Below are positions 1 through 11,944 of a stretch of DNA of 64,000 nucleotides, piece by piece. Numbering within the stretch: position 1 is the first letter of the stretch; each line of letters starts with the position of its first letter. A program made the position numbers and the translations under genes. The notes under the pieces are model-generated. The model was given only the letters and a program-made list of their open reading frames with translations. It was not told the DNA's origin and ran no database searches. Source of the DNA: Macrothele yani (lineage: Eukaryota; Arthropoda; Arachnida; Araneae; Macrothelidae); the NCBI GenBank assembly GCA_039090855.1, contig CM077002.1, positions 85,378,194 through 85,442,193 on the forward strand, in the 5' to 3' direction.

Positions 1-1397
1 TATATCTGGGACACACCCCAACCAAGATCTTAGATCATATGTAATAGATCTTAATAATGTAATAGACCTTGTCCCATATCTCAGAACTCATAAATTGAAC
101 GGCATTAAAAACTGAAATCTGAATTATTTTTTTTTCCCCTTTCTCTCAATGGATTCTATAGTTTCTTACATTAAAGTTTCCTAAAATGGCATTTAATGCT
201 TACAGTAACACTTTGTTTACAATAGTTTTCAAAGAATAGAAGTTGAATTTGATGGTAAAGATACAAATCTGATGTTTAGATTGAGCAGAATGATGTGTGA
301 TGGGCAATTGTCCAAAAGCAGCAAAATTTTCCTCTCTCTTTTTCTAAGCTTTGTCCCAGTTATGCACTTCTTTAAATTGGATTTTTTGTTAGCTCAGTAC
401 ATTATTGTAAGATTTTTATGATTTTCAAACAATCTTGAATTTCTTGATTTGTCTAGTATGAAGAGTTATGTGTTTTTTCAGTTCCTCTCATATTTGAGCA
501 AATGAGAACAGCATGTCAATCTTTGAATAATTTACCACATGCACACTTTTCACCTTTAAACTTGTGGGTCACTGGGAGGGGGTGCAATTGATAAAACACA
601 CTGATTTCATTTGCATTAAAAATGTCCTTTTCACAGAAAAAGTTTCTTATATCAGGTTACGCATTTTCAATATACCCATTACTCACTTCTTTGTTTACAA
701 AAATGGATTTGCCACTTATCTTATATATATTATCAATGATTTAAAGATTGACTCATTACACCCACGATACTCTCAACTACCATGATTGCTTTGGCAATGA
801 AATTTTGCTCATGAAATACATCATTTCCAGTAAACTCTTCCCTGTTCATTTGCAGTAGCCAATCTCAATATAACCATGCTCATGACAAATTAGTTTGACT
901 GTACTTTAAATTTATAAGATGCAGCTAAATTCCCAAATGAGCACTGTTTCCCAGAAAAAATATCACATCAGTAACAAAAACTTGCACCTCTGAAGGCCAG
1001 TAGGTCACCTGGCAGTTAAATGAAGTAAAAAGGCTTATGAACTGCACTTGAATATTGGTTGCATGAGGTAAACAACTTTGAATTATCATTCAAACTTCAC
1101 AAAAGTCAAAATCAGTCAGTAGATGAGTTAGTGTCACTCCTTAGAATAAGGGAACCAGCTGTCTCTTTGCAATACTACTGTTCCAGTTTATATGGCACAT
1201 GGGATAACACTAAAGGGAAAAGGTCTGCCTCATTTGAAATAATTCTACAGAAATAAAGTTCAGGTAGTAGCTCTTCTATTTCATATCCAAAAACCTTATA
1301 TTACTTCACTTCTGTGCTGTAATCTGAAAATATAACAAATTTTCCCTCTTAAAAAGTCACATCTCAAATCATTACAAGAATCAAAATAAATACATAC
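1..1397 (-). other. Downstream ZMYND11 intron, no gene seen
   Basis: AT-rich sequence following the donor of the 1398-1534 exon. The short open frames here (564-785, 1059-1256) match nothing I recognise and have no codon or domain signal. There is a C-run near 1630 within the exon-side intron. I see no transposon termini. Confidence 0.5.
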
Positions 1398-1534
1398 ACA
1401 GGGCTGACAAAACCAGCGCTCCTTTTCTTTCTCATTAGACATTCTATAACATGACTGGCACTGTCTAATTTCATTTAAATCATAATCACAGTCACGAAGC
1501 ATCTGACGAGCCATATCAGCTATGGGGCTATGAA
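1398..1534 (-). CDS. ZMYND11: ZMYND11 exon: end of bromodomain and Cys-rich linker
   Basis: ZMYND11 (BS69) is a nuclear chromatin reader with PHD, bromodomain, PWWP and MYND modules; in vertebrates it reads H3.3K36me3 and restrains elongation. This 137-base exon encodes 45 full codons plus two bases of a split codon. It contains ADMARQML, NEIRQCQSC, YRMSN and ERWFCQPC, which align in order with the end of the vertebrate ZMYND11 bromodomain and the CxxC..WFCxPC linker. The YxMSN spacing fits ZMYND11 better than its paralogue ZMYND8. On the minus strand it is preceded by a pyrimidine tract and TTAG and followed by the donor GTATGT. Its incoming phase (2 bases) completes the 1-base phase of the exon at 38962-39145. 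The PWWP exon is not seen in the remaining 1.4 kb to the left. Confidence 0.87.
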
Positions 1535-1787
1535 CTAAGAGAAAAAGTAAAAGATAACAATGCTTAAATAGGCTACTTCCCTGCAGAGAAAAAATGTAGT
1601 AAGTTTCATAATTTAAAAAAAAAAACTTATCCCCCCCCCCTCCCAAATCACACATCAAACACACTTCAAATTTAAGATTAACTTTTCTCTCTCCTTCAAC
1701 TTTTGTTAAATCATTAACATTGACAACATGAAGCTCAATATTTTAAGTGTACATAAAAACCAAAACCAGCACTATACTTTAAAACTA

Positions 1788-3065
1788 CGAGGGTTGTACT
1801 GAAAGTAATGCAAAAGTGGGCATAACTTTTTTATTAACTGACAGAGGTCTTTCAAATTGCACATGTTGGTAGAGTAACTCTTCCTCTATAGTAAACCTCC
1901 TTCTTCATTGCAGGTAAATAATGGATTCCAGGCAGAAGCAAAGTGCCGTGATTGAGTTCTTGATGAAGGAAGGGCGCAGGCTGTCCAACATCCACAGAAG
2001 GCTACAGAATGTTCACGAAGATGACATCATTGACAAGAGCAATGTGCACAGATGGATGAAGTTCAAAGAAGGGGAAACCAGCATTGAAGACAAACCACGC
2101 AGTGGGAGACCATCATCTGTGACCATTGACATAAATCGTCAGCGAGTGGATGAATTGATTTGCGCAGAAAGACAAGTCACAATCTGTGAGCTTGTTGCAC
2201 AACTGGTGGTCACAATGCCATACAGAAGATGGTGAAAGACTTGGGGTATCAGAAAGTGTGTGCAAAGTGGGTAACTCGGCAGTTGACACCCAATTTCAAG
2301 GTGAGAAGGGTGGAAGTCTGTTCTGATCTGCTGGAAGCATTTGAAGCCAACAAAAACATGTTTTTTTTTTATCTGGTGACAGGGGATGAAACGTAGGTGT
2401 ATCTTCACGATCCAGAAATCATGGAATGGTGTCACACTCACACCTCTTCACAAAGTCCTAAAAAGTTCAAGAGCCAGTGATCAGCACAGAAAGTCATGGT
2501 CACTGTTTTTTGGGATGACAGGGGTGTCATTCTCCTTGATTTTCTGGAATGTGGCCATACTGTGACCAGCGAGCGGTACATTGAGACACTCAAGAAGCTC
2601 AGAGAAGTCATAAGGAGGAAGAGACAGAACAAGAATCTGAAAAGGATCCACATTCACCATGACACTGCGAGACCACACATATCTTTGGCAACAAATCAGG
2701 CAATCAGCAAATTAGGCTGGTCGGTGGTCCCCCATCCACCGTACAGCCCAGATCTGGTGCCCTCCAACTTCTGCATGTTCGGTCCAATGAAGAACAGTCT
2801 CCGAGGACAACGATTTGATGACACAGACAAGGTGAAAGTGGCTGCGAAGAAGTGGGTACAACAGTCCACACCTGAATTTTTTCAAAGAGGATTTGAGAGT
2901 TGGGTTCAAAGATGGTGCAAATGCACTGCTTGGGATGGAGACTATGTTGAGTAGTACCTTTTTATAGAGAAAGAGTTACTCTACCAACATATGCAATTTG
3001 AATGACCTCTGTCAGTTAATAAAAAAGTTATGCCCACTTTTGCATTACTTTCGGTACAACCCTCA
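1788..3065 (+). mobile_element. mariner transposon with ~95 bp terminal inverted repeats
   Basis: A 1278-base element flanked by a TA duplication (1786-1787 and 3066-3067). The termini are inverted repeats of roughly 95 bases (1788-1882 and 2971-3065), starting CGAGGGTTGTACTGAAAGTA on the left and TGAGGGTTGTACCGAAAGTA on the right (reverse complement). They differ at only a few positions. Overall length and the D34D-type transposase inside place it in mariner. Inverted repeats this long are unusual for mariner, whose repeats are usually near 30 bases. It sits about 250 bases from the 1398-1534 exon, in the intron. Confidence 0.93.
1921..2954 (+). pseudogene. mariner D34D transposase, inactivated
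   Basis: The start at 1921 opens a Mos1-type N-terminus (RQKQSAVIEFLMKEG, IHRRL, KSNVHRWMKFKEG, KPRSGRPSS), i.e. paired helix-turn-helix plus linker. The frame breaks near 2205-2220. Past the shift, KMVKDLGYQKV and LVTGDET follow, then a TAG where the family has tryptophan (near 2395) and a TGA near 2478. From 2496 the catalytic core is open: HHDTARPH, YSPDLVPSN and a C-terminal tail to 2954. The first two aspartates are present, but the third, normally the D of PSD, is N (AAC). One frameshift, two stops and this substitution make it dead. Confidence 0.92.
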
Positions 3066-4223
3066 TATTTTTCATTCACTTTTCTTGAACAAAAAATAAA
3101 TTGAAAATTTTTCTTGTTTCAAAATAACTCAAATCTACCAGCTTCAGAAAAAGGCATCACTAAGCAGCAAAAACGAATTTACACAACACAAAGGAATTTC
3201 CAAACAAAGAACAGAGTCCAATAATGTTAAACAGTGGTTCTCAGAATACATACATACATACATATCACTAAGCTGTTCTCTGAGATTCAGAGGTTAGCTC
3301 CAAAAAGAAATACAAACTTCCAGATATTTTTACTTATTCACATTAATATTGAAAGAAAGTAAGAAATGACATTACCAATGAATGAACTCAGTATCTGACA
3401 TCAGAATGGAAGTATTTATTATTGTTATCTCAGTACATGATTACATCACAGAAATAAGTACCACCACATCTTTCACTGTTGATGCATTGCTGGTTTTCGG
3501 GTGTGAAAGCAAGGGCCCAGTTTTCGCATTCTTGAACCATTAACGATCCACACACTTTTGTTGAGTGAGAATTTATTAGCATAACTTAAGCAAAAATTAT
3601 AATAATTTCTTTTTTCTTGCATTTGTAATAATTGTCACATGCTCAAAAATCTGTGCTATTTCATAAGTGGTGAATATGCACATAAACTGAAGATATAATT
3701 AATTAGCTGATATAACCAAATTACAAATAAAGGTATATTAAGTATTTGGAGCCGTGTAAAAAATTACATATAGCTGAATTTTAGGATTGTATGTATTAAT
3801 ATACCAGGAGACATCTACAGCTACACACGCTCATGAATAGTTTGGTAGCACATGTTTATTTAATTTACAACAGAAAATAGCAAAGTGAGTAAAAAAAAAA
3901 ATGCTTTCTCTAGCCTGCAAAATTCTCTAGTACGGAAATATGTGTAAAAATTGAGATCATTTTTTTTTTTTCATTTAACTTAATATCAATTTGGTGTATG
4001 ATTGTGTACTCTTGTTTGGTGACTAAGTATCTGTGTGACATTGAGAGAGATTTGCTTCTGACATTTTTGGCATTCCAATGATTCTTCAAATTTTGAACAG
4101 AAAGTTAATCCCAAAGAGAACTTGACTCAACCCCTGTTTTGACATTCCAAAGGTTAGAAAGGGTGCATTAGAGGTAGCCTTGCCTCAGGAAAGGTCACTT
4201 TAACCCATACATTTGGTCACTCT

Positions 4224-4241
4224 GTTGACCTGCAGGTCAAC
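4224..4241. repeat. Perfect 18-base palindrome
   Basis: GTTGACCTGCAGGTCAAC reads identically on both strands with no spacer. It also resembles a pair of hormone-response-type half-sites (GGTCA) in everted order, but there is no other evidence for a regulatory role. Confidence 0.7.
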
Positions 4242-4360
4242 TTAAGAATCCTCGCAGTTTCCAGGAATAATTGAGTTTCTTACGGTGTGCACCTAAGAGG
4301 CCCCACATAGTGTTCCTCCCTCTCCTTTGAATACAGCAAAACTTTTTCAGGGCAATGGTG

Positions 4361-4420
4361 TGACATCAGACGATTACATGCAACATCAGGCGATCACATG
4401 CTACATCAGACGATCACAAG
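4361..4420. repeat. 20-base tandem repeat, three units
   Basis: Three adjacent 20-base units of the pattern nnACATCAGRCGATYACAWG occupy 4361-4380, 4381-4400 and 4401-4420, differing at a few positions. A short minisatellite; no function is suggested. Confidence 0.85.
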
Positions 4421-6253
4421 GCTAGAAAAATCCTTGTGGTGAACCCAAGTTCTAGCTTTTCAGGCATTACTTTGCTGTTCTAGGGAGAGTTAACAACTCC
4501 TCCTGAGTTAATTTCTTCTACCTATTCTGTTCAGAGCAGGTAACATTATCCTGTGAGGCGCTGTCTTGTCAAGACCCGTCTAATTTTTCATCGTGCCCAA
4601 AAATGGCAGGGGCTGAGCAGCCCAGTAACAGAGTGAGCAAAGTGAATTTTTCAGGCTTGAGGTCCAGCCATCTCCAGAGGTTCCCACGGGAAGAAGGAGC
4701 TATCTGTCATAAAAGGGCCGCCCACATTTCACGAAAAGTTCCACAAACCTGCTAGTTCCTAGACGCTTTATACGGGATGCTGAATACTGGGGGGGGGGGG
4801 AGCTGCTCTATTCATCTCTCTACATTCAAAATTGGCTGAGGGAAAAAGAGACACTCCAAGACACGTAAGCCTCTCACTGCCCTGGAACCAAGGTAATGAA
4901 AAAAAAATATTCTCACAAGTCAGCACGTTGTGTTATATTTGAGGCAATGGTTGAAGATACCAAGTTAAAAATCTTACCATAGAAATAGTTTGAAAAGTTA
5001 AAATTTTGAAATTTTAAGAATCTGAATTTCGGGGGGGGGGCTGTATGCTGCTGCACACACCGATAGACCTTGACAGAGAGGTGTTTGTTTGCCACATTTC
5101 AAAACTGTGTGTGTGTGAAAAAAAGAGTATATTCAGAAAGATGCTGAAAATTAATTGTCTAATTAAATAACCAAAAAAAAGAGATTCTAAAAAAATGTTT
5201 AAAAGCAATACAGAGGGGTCATTCTTACACAACAGGAATTAAAATTTAAATAATTGTTATTGTTAGAACCTGCTGAAATGATTTCCCATGTCATGTAAAA
5301 AGGTGTTCTGTTTCATGGTATTTATATATACATATACATACAGTTATGGAAAAATTAATAGCAACTCTGGAAATTTCTAACGTTTTTGAGTTTTCAGTGC
5401 TACTACAAAAGTAAATATGCAGATAATACTCATTTTAAAGCACATTTCATGCAGAAGCCAAATCAGTTTACAGAATGGGAATATCTTTAATAGAACTCAA
5501 GTTTTGAACAGAAATGTGCTGCAAAACAGATATAATGGCAAAGTAACTTGTTCAAATTCAAATACAATTACATACCTAATATTTCGTTCGGTGAACTTTT
5601 GATTTAACAACAGCTGCACACCTGTTGGGCATGGAGTCAACCAACTTACGCAACATATCAGATGAAATATAGGTGTGCCAAACGTCAGTAATTGCGTTAA
5701 TCAGTTCCACTTTATTTGTGGGGTGACGTTCGTGCACTTTTCTTTTCAGAATGCACCACAAATTCTCAATTGGGTTCAAGTCTGGTGAATTACCAGGCCA
5801 AGGAAAAAGCACAACATTGCCTACAGACGTCACATAAGCTTTAATGATTTTTGCATGGTGACATGGGGCCGAATTGTCCTGGAAGATGTATGGCTGACCC
5901 TGGAACAAATCACGTCCTGAAGGCACCATCTTGTCCTGGAGAATACTTTTGTACACCTGTGAATTAACAGTGCTCTCACACACGTGGATTTTGCCCATTC
6001 CAGCAGCAGCAAAACATCCCCAAATCACAACACTACATTGATACTTTATTGTCTTAAGTGTGCAATAGGGATGCAGCGCCTCGTTATTTCGTTGCAGCAC
6101 CCTGCGCCGTTACCGTCAATGTTAAATTTTGTCTCATCACCAAATAACACTTGACGCCACCTATCAATATATTCCCCTCCTTATGTTCCTTTGCCCATTC
6201 TTAATGTTTCTTGCATACGTTGGTTAGCAAAGGCTTTTTCACCACCCTATGAG

Positions 6254-8003
6254 TAAAGATCCAGACTTACAAATTTTGCTAGTAGACATTGGCCACCAAG
6301 ACCAAAATTGTTAGTGGCCATGAAAAAAAAAAAACTTGGTGGCCAAACTTTGAAAAAAAAAAAATCAAATTGTATATTTCATACTAAATTATTTTTATAA
6401 AATTGCTTAGTATAATATCAGTACGTTTTATTTTGCATATTTCAGTTATAGTATTCTTAAAAGTTGAAACTGAAGTAATAAAACAATGCAGGAGAGTGGG
6501 AACATCGCGCGTGGAGGGGAGTCGCTTACGGGAGAAATCTTTGCACCGTCTGACTTCCGGTTTTGGAAATGTTCCCGCTATTTTCAAGCTGAAATACAAA
6601 TATTTATGCAGTTAAATATTACTTAACAATAATAATACTGGGCAAAGGCAACATCGCGAGAAAAAAGGAATTACGTTTGCAGAAAAAATCTGAACTCCGT
6701 CGACCTTCAGTTTTCAAAATGTTTGTAAAGATGGAATTCCATCCTCCGACAAACACCCCCCCCCCCCCATTGTGTTCACTGGTTCACTGACCTCGCGAAT
6801 GACCAAAATAATAACGAAAAAGGCGGAGATCCTCGATTTCGCGGAAGAATCTGATGTCTGAGATTACGGGGAAATTTTTGCGGCGTCTAACCTCCGTTTT
6901 CACACATTGTTGCCTAGTTTCAAGTTGAAATACTTTTATGCAATAAAATCATATTTAACAATAAAACTTTACACTAAGGCAACATCGGGAGAAAAAAATA
7001 CGATTACTGCAACTCTATTCAACTACCGTTTTCGAAAGTTTTGAGACACGAAATACCGTCTCCACACGGAACTCCCAAGCTGTCTTCAGTTTTACGCTGA
7101 TTCTGAGAACGATCTAAATGATAACAAAAAAAAAACGCAGAATTCCGGAGTCCGCTTAAGAATCTCGTGCATGTCATAAAACAATAAAATATTTAAAAAA
7201 AAAAAAAAACTCGTAGAATCCGTAGTTTCGACAGCGAGGTCCGTAGTCAGCCAACTAAATCCGTAGAAACTACGGACATTTTTCGTAGTAGTTCGCAGGT
7301 ATGGAAATATTATTACAGTACAACCTCGAAAATCCGGAATCGTATGGAGTTCCGGACTATGCCGATTCCGAATTTCAGAATTTTCCTATGGAATATGCAG
7401 GCTTTCAGCGAACATTCACTAAAAATAATAAAAAGAAAATGCCTAACTTCTAAAGTTTTCATTGGATTTTGACGAAATTTCACATGGGAGTTTATTTTGA
7501 CGTGTCTTGGTTACTGTTAAATTTGCATTCAGTTATTTAAAAAATCAGAGAATTTTTTTTAAATAAAAATTTCTCCCAGTTGGACTTTTCTGACGCAGAC
7601 GTTGAGCTGTCCACCACCGGCTTTCATCCCCACCGCAACCTTGTTCCCTTATGATGAACCATCCGCCTTGGCACATTCTTTGTGATCAAAAACCGACGCC
7701 CTCGCCTTTTTAAAAACTTTTTTTTTCTTTTCTCCTTGTTCAAGCAGAATGAAAAAGGTGATGGCCGAATTCCGCACAACTCAAATTTTGTGCCATTTCG
7801 TGCGATTTCTGTACATTAGGAGTAAAATTTTTCAAAAACGTGCGAGTTCCGTACAAGTTAAAAAAAAATTCCGTACAATGCAAGTTAAATAAAATAAACG
7901 TTTTCCAAGTACAGGTCGCCAAAATTGCCGATTTTTTCAAACATTTTTAGTCGCCACGACGATGAAGTTTATCGCCGGTGGCGACCGTGAGTCTGGATCT
8001 TTA
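6254..8003. mobile_element. Non-autonomous hAT-like element, 8 bp duplication
   Basis: Inserted in the Tc1-like transposase. The 8-base duplication CCTATGAG is at 6246-6253 and 8004-8011; the termini TAAAGATCCAGACT(T/C)AC are near-perfect inverted repeats of about 17 bases. Subterminal segments carry GGCCACCA/GGTGGCC motifs on the left and GCCACGACG/GCCGGTGGC on the right. The interior has four tandem units of the ~150-base module found in three other elements (about 6490-7040), a (CCGTAG)-rich stretch at 7200-7300 and a possible pogo end near 7315. There is no transposase. An 8 bp duplication fits hAT, but ends in TA...TA rather than CA...TG leave the superfamily inferred. Confidence 0.85.
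7315..7400. repeat. Possible pogo/Tigger terminal remnant
   Basis: TACAGTACAACCTCGAAAAT followed by CCGGAATCG and a partly complementary TTCCGGA...GATTCCGAA stretch resembles pogo-type ends (CAGTnnAACCTCGATAA). No partner end or transposase is found inside the host element. Weak. Confidence 0.3.
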
Positions 8004-8798
8004 CCTATGAGATGTCAGACCATAGAACGTAACCTGTTCCTCACTGTTTGGGGACAAACAACAGTACCACAGCTCTCCCACAATTCTTTGGCGAGAACTG
8101 TTGACACGACAAACCTGTTTCGCAGACATAACCATTTCAACGCATTGTTACTTCTAGTAGTTGCTTTCATTTTTCGGCCACATTTACTCAGCCTGCCATT
8201 CTTGATTCAACCCATATCACGGATCTTTGCCCGCTGCCATCCAACTGTACTCTTGTGCACCGCAGTTATCCGGGCAATTTCTGCATTGCTTTTCCCAAAT
8301 GCACTTAAAGTCATCATTCTCGAAGCTTTTCGTGGTGAAATATCACCTAATCTTCCCATAACTGCAACACAGTTTACACAGAATAAACGAAATGCACTCT
8401 AAACTTCCGATTTGCACTGCAGTCCACAAGAGTAACGACCACACACTCACCAATGCAAACGAACTACCTACGTGCACTACGAAAACATCTGAAATAACCA
8501 CACACACGTCTCCTCCCCTTTAGAACGCCTGTACACGGATGTACAAGCAAGTTCCGTCTGCTTGTAGCAACAAGGATGACATTTCACATAACGAAGTGTG
8601 CTTCCTTCGCAGCACATTTCTGGTCATAACTTGATTTCTATTAAAGATATTCCCATTCTGTAAACTGAGTTGGCTTCTGCATGAAATGTGCTTTAAAATT
8701 ATATATATATTGTGAGTATTATCTGCACATTTACTTCAACACGGAAAACCCAAAAACGTCAGAAATTTCCAGAGTTGCTATTAATTTTTCAGTAACTG

Positions 8799-8806
8799 TA
8801 TGTATG

Positions 8807-8849
<43 letters not shown>
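8799..8849. repeat. (TATG)n/(TA)n microsatellite
   Basis: Four TATG units followed by about 20 TA dinucleotides, immediately outside the right end of the Tc1-like element. The element's TA duplication lies within it. Confidence 0.95.
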
Positions 8850-8851
<2 letters not shown>

Positions 8852-8930
8852 TATTAAGAAGACCCCTAAGCAAAAAAATACATATATAATTTTGACTCAC
8901 ACCAAGTACAACATAGAAAAGGTTATGTAT

Positions 8931-11926
8931 ATCATCATCATCATCATTGTCAACCATTATCAATCCACTGCTGGACGAAGGTCTCCCCAAGTTTCCTCCA
9001 CAACAGTCTGTCTTGTGCCAGTCTCCTCCATGTCACCCCTGCATACTTTCGAATTTCATCCACCCATCTCCCATGTGGTCTTCTTCTGGGTCTTTTCCTG
9101 TCCCTTGGAATCCAATCTGAAATTTCGGCTGTCCATCGATGATCTGTCCTTCTGGCAGTATGTCCAGCCCATTGCCATTTCAGGGATTTAACTCTGATCA
9201 TGATGTCTTCCACTCTTGTCATTTTTCGGATCCACGAGTTCCTCTTCTTATCTCTCCTGGTTACACCAAGTATGCACCTCTCCATGCTTCTTTGAGTTGT
9301 CTGCAGCCTTTGTATGTCTCTTTTAGTTAAGGTCCACGTCTCTGCACCATACGTAAGCACTGGAAGGATGCATTGATCAAACACTTTTCTTTTAAGACAT
9401 AATGGCATATTGCTCTTGAAAATTATGCTGTTTCTTCCAAAAGCTCTCCAGGCAAGTTTTGTACGCAGATTAATTTCTTCATCAATGTGACCCTCACTTG
9501 ATATCTGCTGTCCGAAATAAACGTACGTGTCTGTTATCTCCAGCTTTTCTCCATCAGTCGATAGATCTTCATTTCTTGTAAAAGCATTGAACATCACCTT
9601 TGTCTTCTGAAAGTTCATTTTTAATCCCACTTCTTTACTCTTGTCAGCAAGTTCCTGGATCATACTCTGCAGCTCTGATGGGGTAGTTGCAAAAATGACT
9701 ACGTCATCAGCAAAACGAAAGTGGGTTAGATAATCTCCATTAATCTTTATCCCCTTGTTTTCCCAGCTCAGCGACTGAAAAACACCCTCCAATGTGGCAT
9801 TAAAGAGCTTCGGAGATATGGTGTCCCCTTGTCTCACTCCCTTTCCAATTTTTACGTGTGTTGTATTTTCAAACAGCCTAATCTTTGCACTTGCATTTTC
9901 ATAGATGTTATTAATAATATTAATGTATGCATCTTCAATACCGCAGGTTTTCAGAGCCATTGTAACTGCTGATGGTTTCACCGAATCAAAGGCTTTTTCA
10001 TAATCGATAAAAGCCATGCACAATGGAAGTTCGTATTCCCTCGCTCTTTCAATTAGTTCTCTCAGTACATGGATATGATCTATTGTGCTGTAGCCACTCC
10101 TGAATCCAGCTTGTTCTCTCAGTTGAGCCATGTCCAGTGTTACCTTCAAGCGGTGTGAAAGAACTTTAGTGAAGATTTTATAAACTACTGATAGGAGGCT
10201 GATAGGTCTGTACTTTCCGAGATCCTCAATGTCACCTTTCTTATGTAGCAGGATCATTGTAGCGGTGTTCCAATCCTCAGGAATCTTTCCTTCATTAAGG
10301 CATCGAGTGAAAATTTGGGCGAGTACTGTTTCGATTTCTCCACTTGCTTCTTGTATGATGTCTACAGTAATTCCACCTTCTCCTGGAGCTTTTCCCCGCT
10401 TCATGTTCTTGATTGCATGTGCAACTTCTGCTGGAAGGACTGGAGGAACTCTGGTACTGGTATCTTTCATGATGTCTGGAGTGCATGTATCATCCCTTTC
10501 ATATAATTTGGAGTAGAAATCTTTCACTCTTGTCAAAATTTCGCCTCTATTTCTTGTTACAGAACCATCTTCTTTTCTCAGTGCCATAATCTGTTTTCTT
10601 CCCTTACTGAGATGTCCCTTTGCTATCTTTAGGCTTTGGTTGTTTTCAATTGCTTTCCTCACTAGTTCACAGTTGAATTTTCTTACGTCTTCAGTGATAC
10701 TTCTTCGTACTGTCTTGCATAGCTCTATATATCCCACTTTGGAAGTCACATCTTCTTTAGTTGTCCTCATCTCTCTTCTTTTTTGCATCAACATTTTCGT
10801 TTTTCCTGATAATTTATTTACATGCAACTTGTTCTTAGACCCAGCTAATTTTGTTGCTGTTTCCATAAGAGCTTTGGTTACTCTTCTGTTAACTTCAGAG
10901 ATGTCCACTTCTTCCGATGTTAGGCCTTCTAAAGCAGAGAACCTGTTCTTCAGTTCCAACTTGAAGGTATTATGGTGTTTTTAAGGTTGGTTATGTCAAT
11001 AGATTTTGTTTGTCTTATGAGCTTGCCACGTTCAAGTTTAGTGTTGAGGTGCATCTTACATCTCACCAATCTATGGTCACTACCTGTGTTGAACTTGTTT
11101 AGCACACTGCAGTCTTCTATGACGAATTTTTTGTTACACATAATAAAATCAATTTCACTTGTCGTCCCATTTGGATGTCTCCATGTCCATTTCCTGTGTG
11201 GCTTTTTCTTGAAGAAGGAGTTCAAGATGAAAAACCCTTCTGCCTCTGCAAACTCAACGAGAGTATTTCCACGCTGGTTTCTGTTGCCGTGACCGAATTT
11301 ACCTACTGAAGTTTCATTCTGTTGCTGTTGCCCTATTTTTGCATTGAAATCTCCCATAATTATTTTCAAGTGCTGCTTACCTTTATTATTTAGATGACAA
11401 ATTTCCTCATAAAATTCTTCAATTTCTTCTTCAGGATGACTTGTGGTGGGTGCATAAGTTTGAATAATCTGAGCCTGGTATCTTTTCGAGAGTTGGATAA
11501 CAAGTTGTGCAGCTCTGTCAGAGGAACTTTCAACATCTACAACTTTATCCTTCAGTTTCTTGTTTATTATAAATCCAACACCACTAGTTCTGCCAGTATC
11601 TGTCCCACGATAGTAGAAGAGATGTCCACTTTTCAGTTCAATGAGATCTTCTCCTTTTCTCCTTACCTCACTTAGCCCCACGATGTCCCACTTGATCCTT
11701 TGTAGTTCCTCTTCCAATTCAAGAAGCCTTGAATCAGAAGATAGGGAGCGTCCATTGTACGTAGCCAAGGTCAGCATCAGATGGCAGCCTAGTCCGGTCC
11801 TCCGGGATTCTTAGCACCCTCTGCTTTCATGTCGCACTGGCCGCTGCCTTGGCCAGGTACATTCCAGCTGCCGGAGACTGAGGGCCAAGATTTAAGTTGT
11901 GGAATCATTTTGGAGGGGTTTGGCCA
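8931..11926 (-). mobile_element. RTE-clade LINE, copy A (nearly full length)
   Basis: A minus-strand copy of the RTE family found seven times here. The 3' end is a short (ATG/ATC)n tail (8931-8947), typical of RTE elements, which end in short tandem repeats rather than poly-A. The 5' end stops at TGGCCATA near 11926, about 180 bases short of the family's 5' end as seen in copies C and D, and runs into a TA repeat. An 18-base gap separates it from copy B, which points the opposite way. This is the least damaged copy. Confidence 0.93.
8950..11777 (-). pseudogene. RTE endonuclease/reverse transcriptase ORF, one frameshift (copy A)
   Basis: Encodes an apurinic-type endonuclease plus reverse transcriptase, which would nick target DNA and copy the element RNA in place. 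From the start at 11777: LATYNGRSL and LSEVRRKGE, QTYAP, IIMGDFNAKIG, EIDFIMCN and TGSDHRLVR, so the endonuclease catalytic set is complete. A one-base deletion in an A-run near 10980 shifts the frame. The second frame (10959-8950) then holds the RT: LLHKKGDIEDLGKYRPISLL, AFIDYEKAFDSV, GVRQGDTISPKLFNATLE, RFADDVVIFA, and a C-terminal region ending QQWIDNG. About 935 residues in all, the usual RTE length. It is related to the proteins often auto-named 'craniofacial development protein 2-like'. Confidence 0.93.
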
Positions 11927-11944
11927 TATATATATATAGGGATG

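Larger units (their letters stand above)
3066..5338. other. Intron sequence without a recognised element
   Basis: About 2.3 kb with no coding signal. It holds an (ACAT)n patch near 3250, a perfect 18-base palindrome at 4224-4241, three 20-base tandem units at 4361-4420, and G-runs near 4790 and 5032. No transposon ends were recognised. Confidence 0.5.
5576..8359 (-). pseudogene. Tc1-like transposase (DDE_3), split and decayed
   Basis: The minus-strand start at 8359 opens MGRLGDISPRKAS with an HTH region (FGKSNAEIARITAVHKSTV), an in-frame TGA, then GRKMKATT, TVLAKELW and VRNRLRSMV before the inserted element. Left of the insertion the reading continues with VLFGDETKFN (first Asp), a frameshift near 6100, ALHPYCTLK, then QDNSAPCHHAKI (second Asp) and WPGNSPDLNPIENLW (catalytic Glu), ending at 5576. 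All three DD34E residues are still present. At least one stop, one frameshift and the 1.75 kb insertion make it inactive. Confidence 0.9.
5341..8798 (-). mobile_element. Tc1-like transposon with ~190 bp inverted repeats, interrupted by a hAT-like element
   Basis: Ends CAGTTA(T/C)(G/T)GAAAAATTAATAG at 5341 and, inverted, at 8798, with a TA duplication at 5339-5340 and 8799-8800. The inverted repeats extend about 180-195 bases (to about 5520 and from about 8605) with a few indels, including a (TA)n stretch in the right arm. Without the 1750-base insertion at 6254-8003 and its 8-base duplication the element is about 1.7 kb, typical of Tc1-like elements. Coding strand is minus. Confidence 0.92.

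Noticed and set aside
1059..1256. Possible additional ZMYND11 exon or small gene
   Set aside because: It is on the opposite strand to the gene, matches no domain, and lacks splice signals.
4224..4241. Nuclear-receptor response element
   Set aside because: The palindrome contains GGTCA half-sites in everted order, but a single site in a transposon-rich intron with no other evidence is not enough.
4361..4420. CRISPR-like direct repeats
   Set aside because: Three contiguous 20-base units without spacers; a minisatellite in a eukaryotic intron.
7962..8402. Plus-strand open frame of 146 codons
   Set aside because: It is antisense to the N-terminal part of the Tc1-like transposase.
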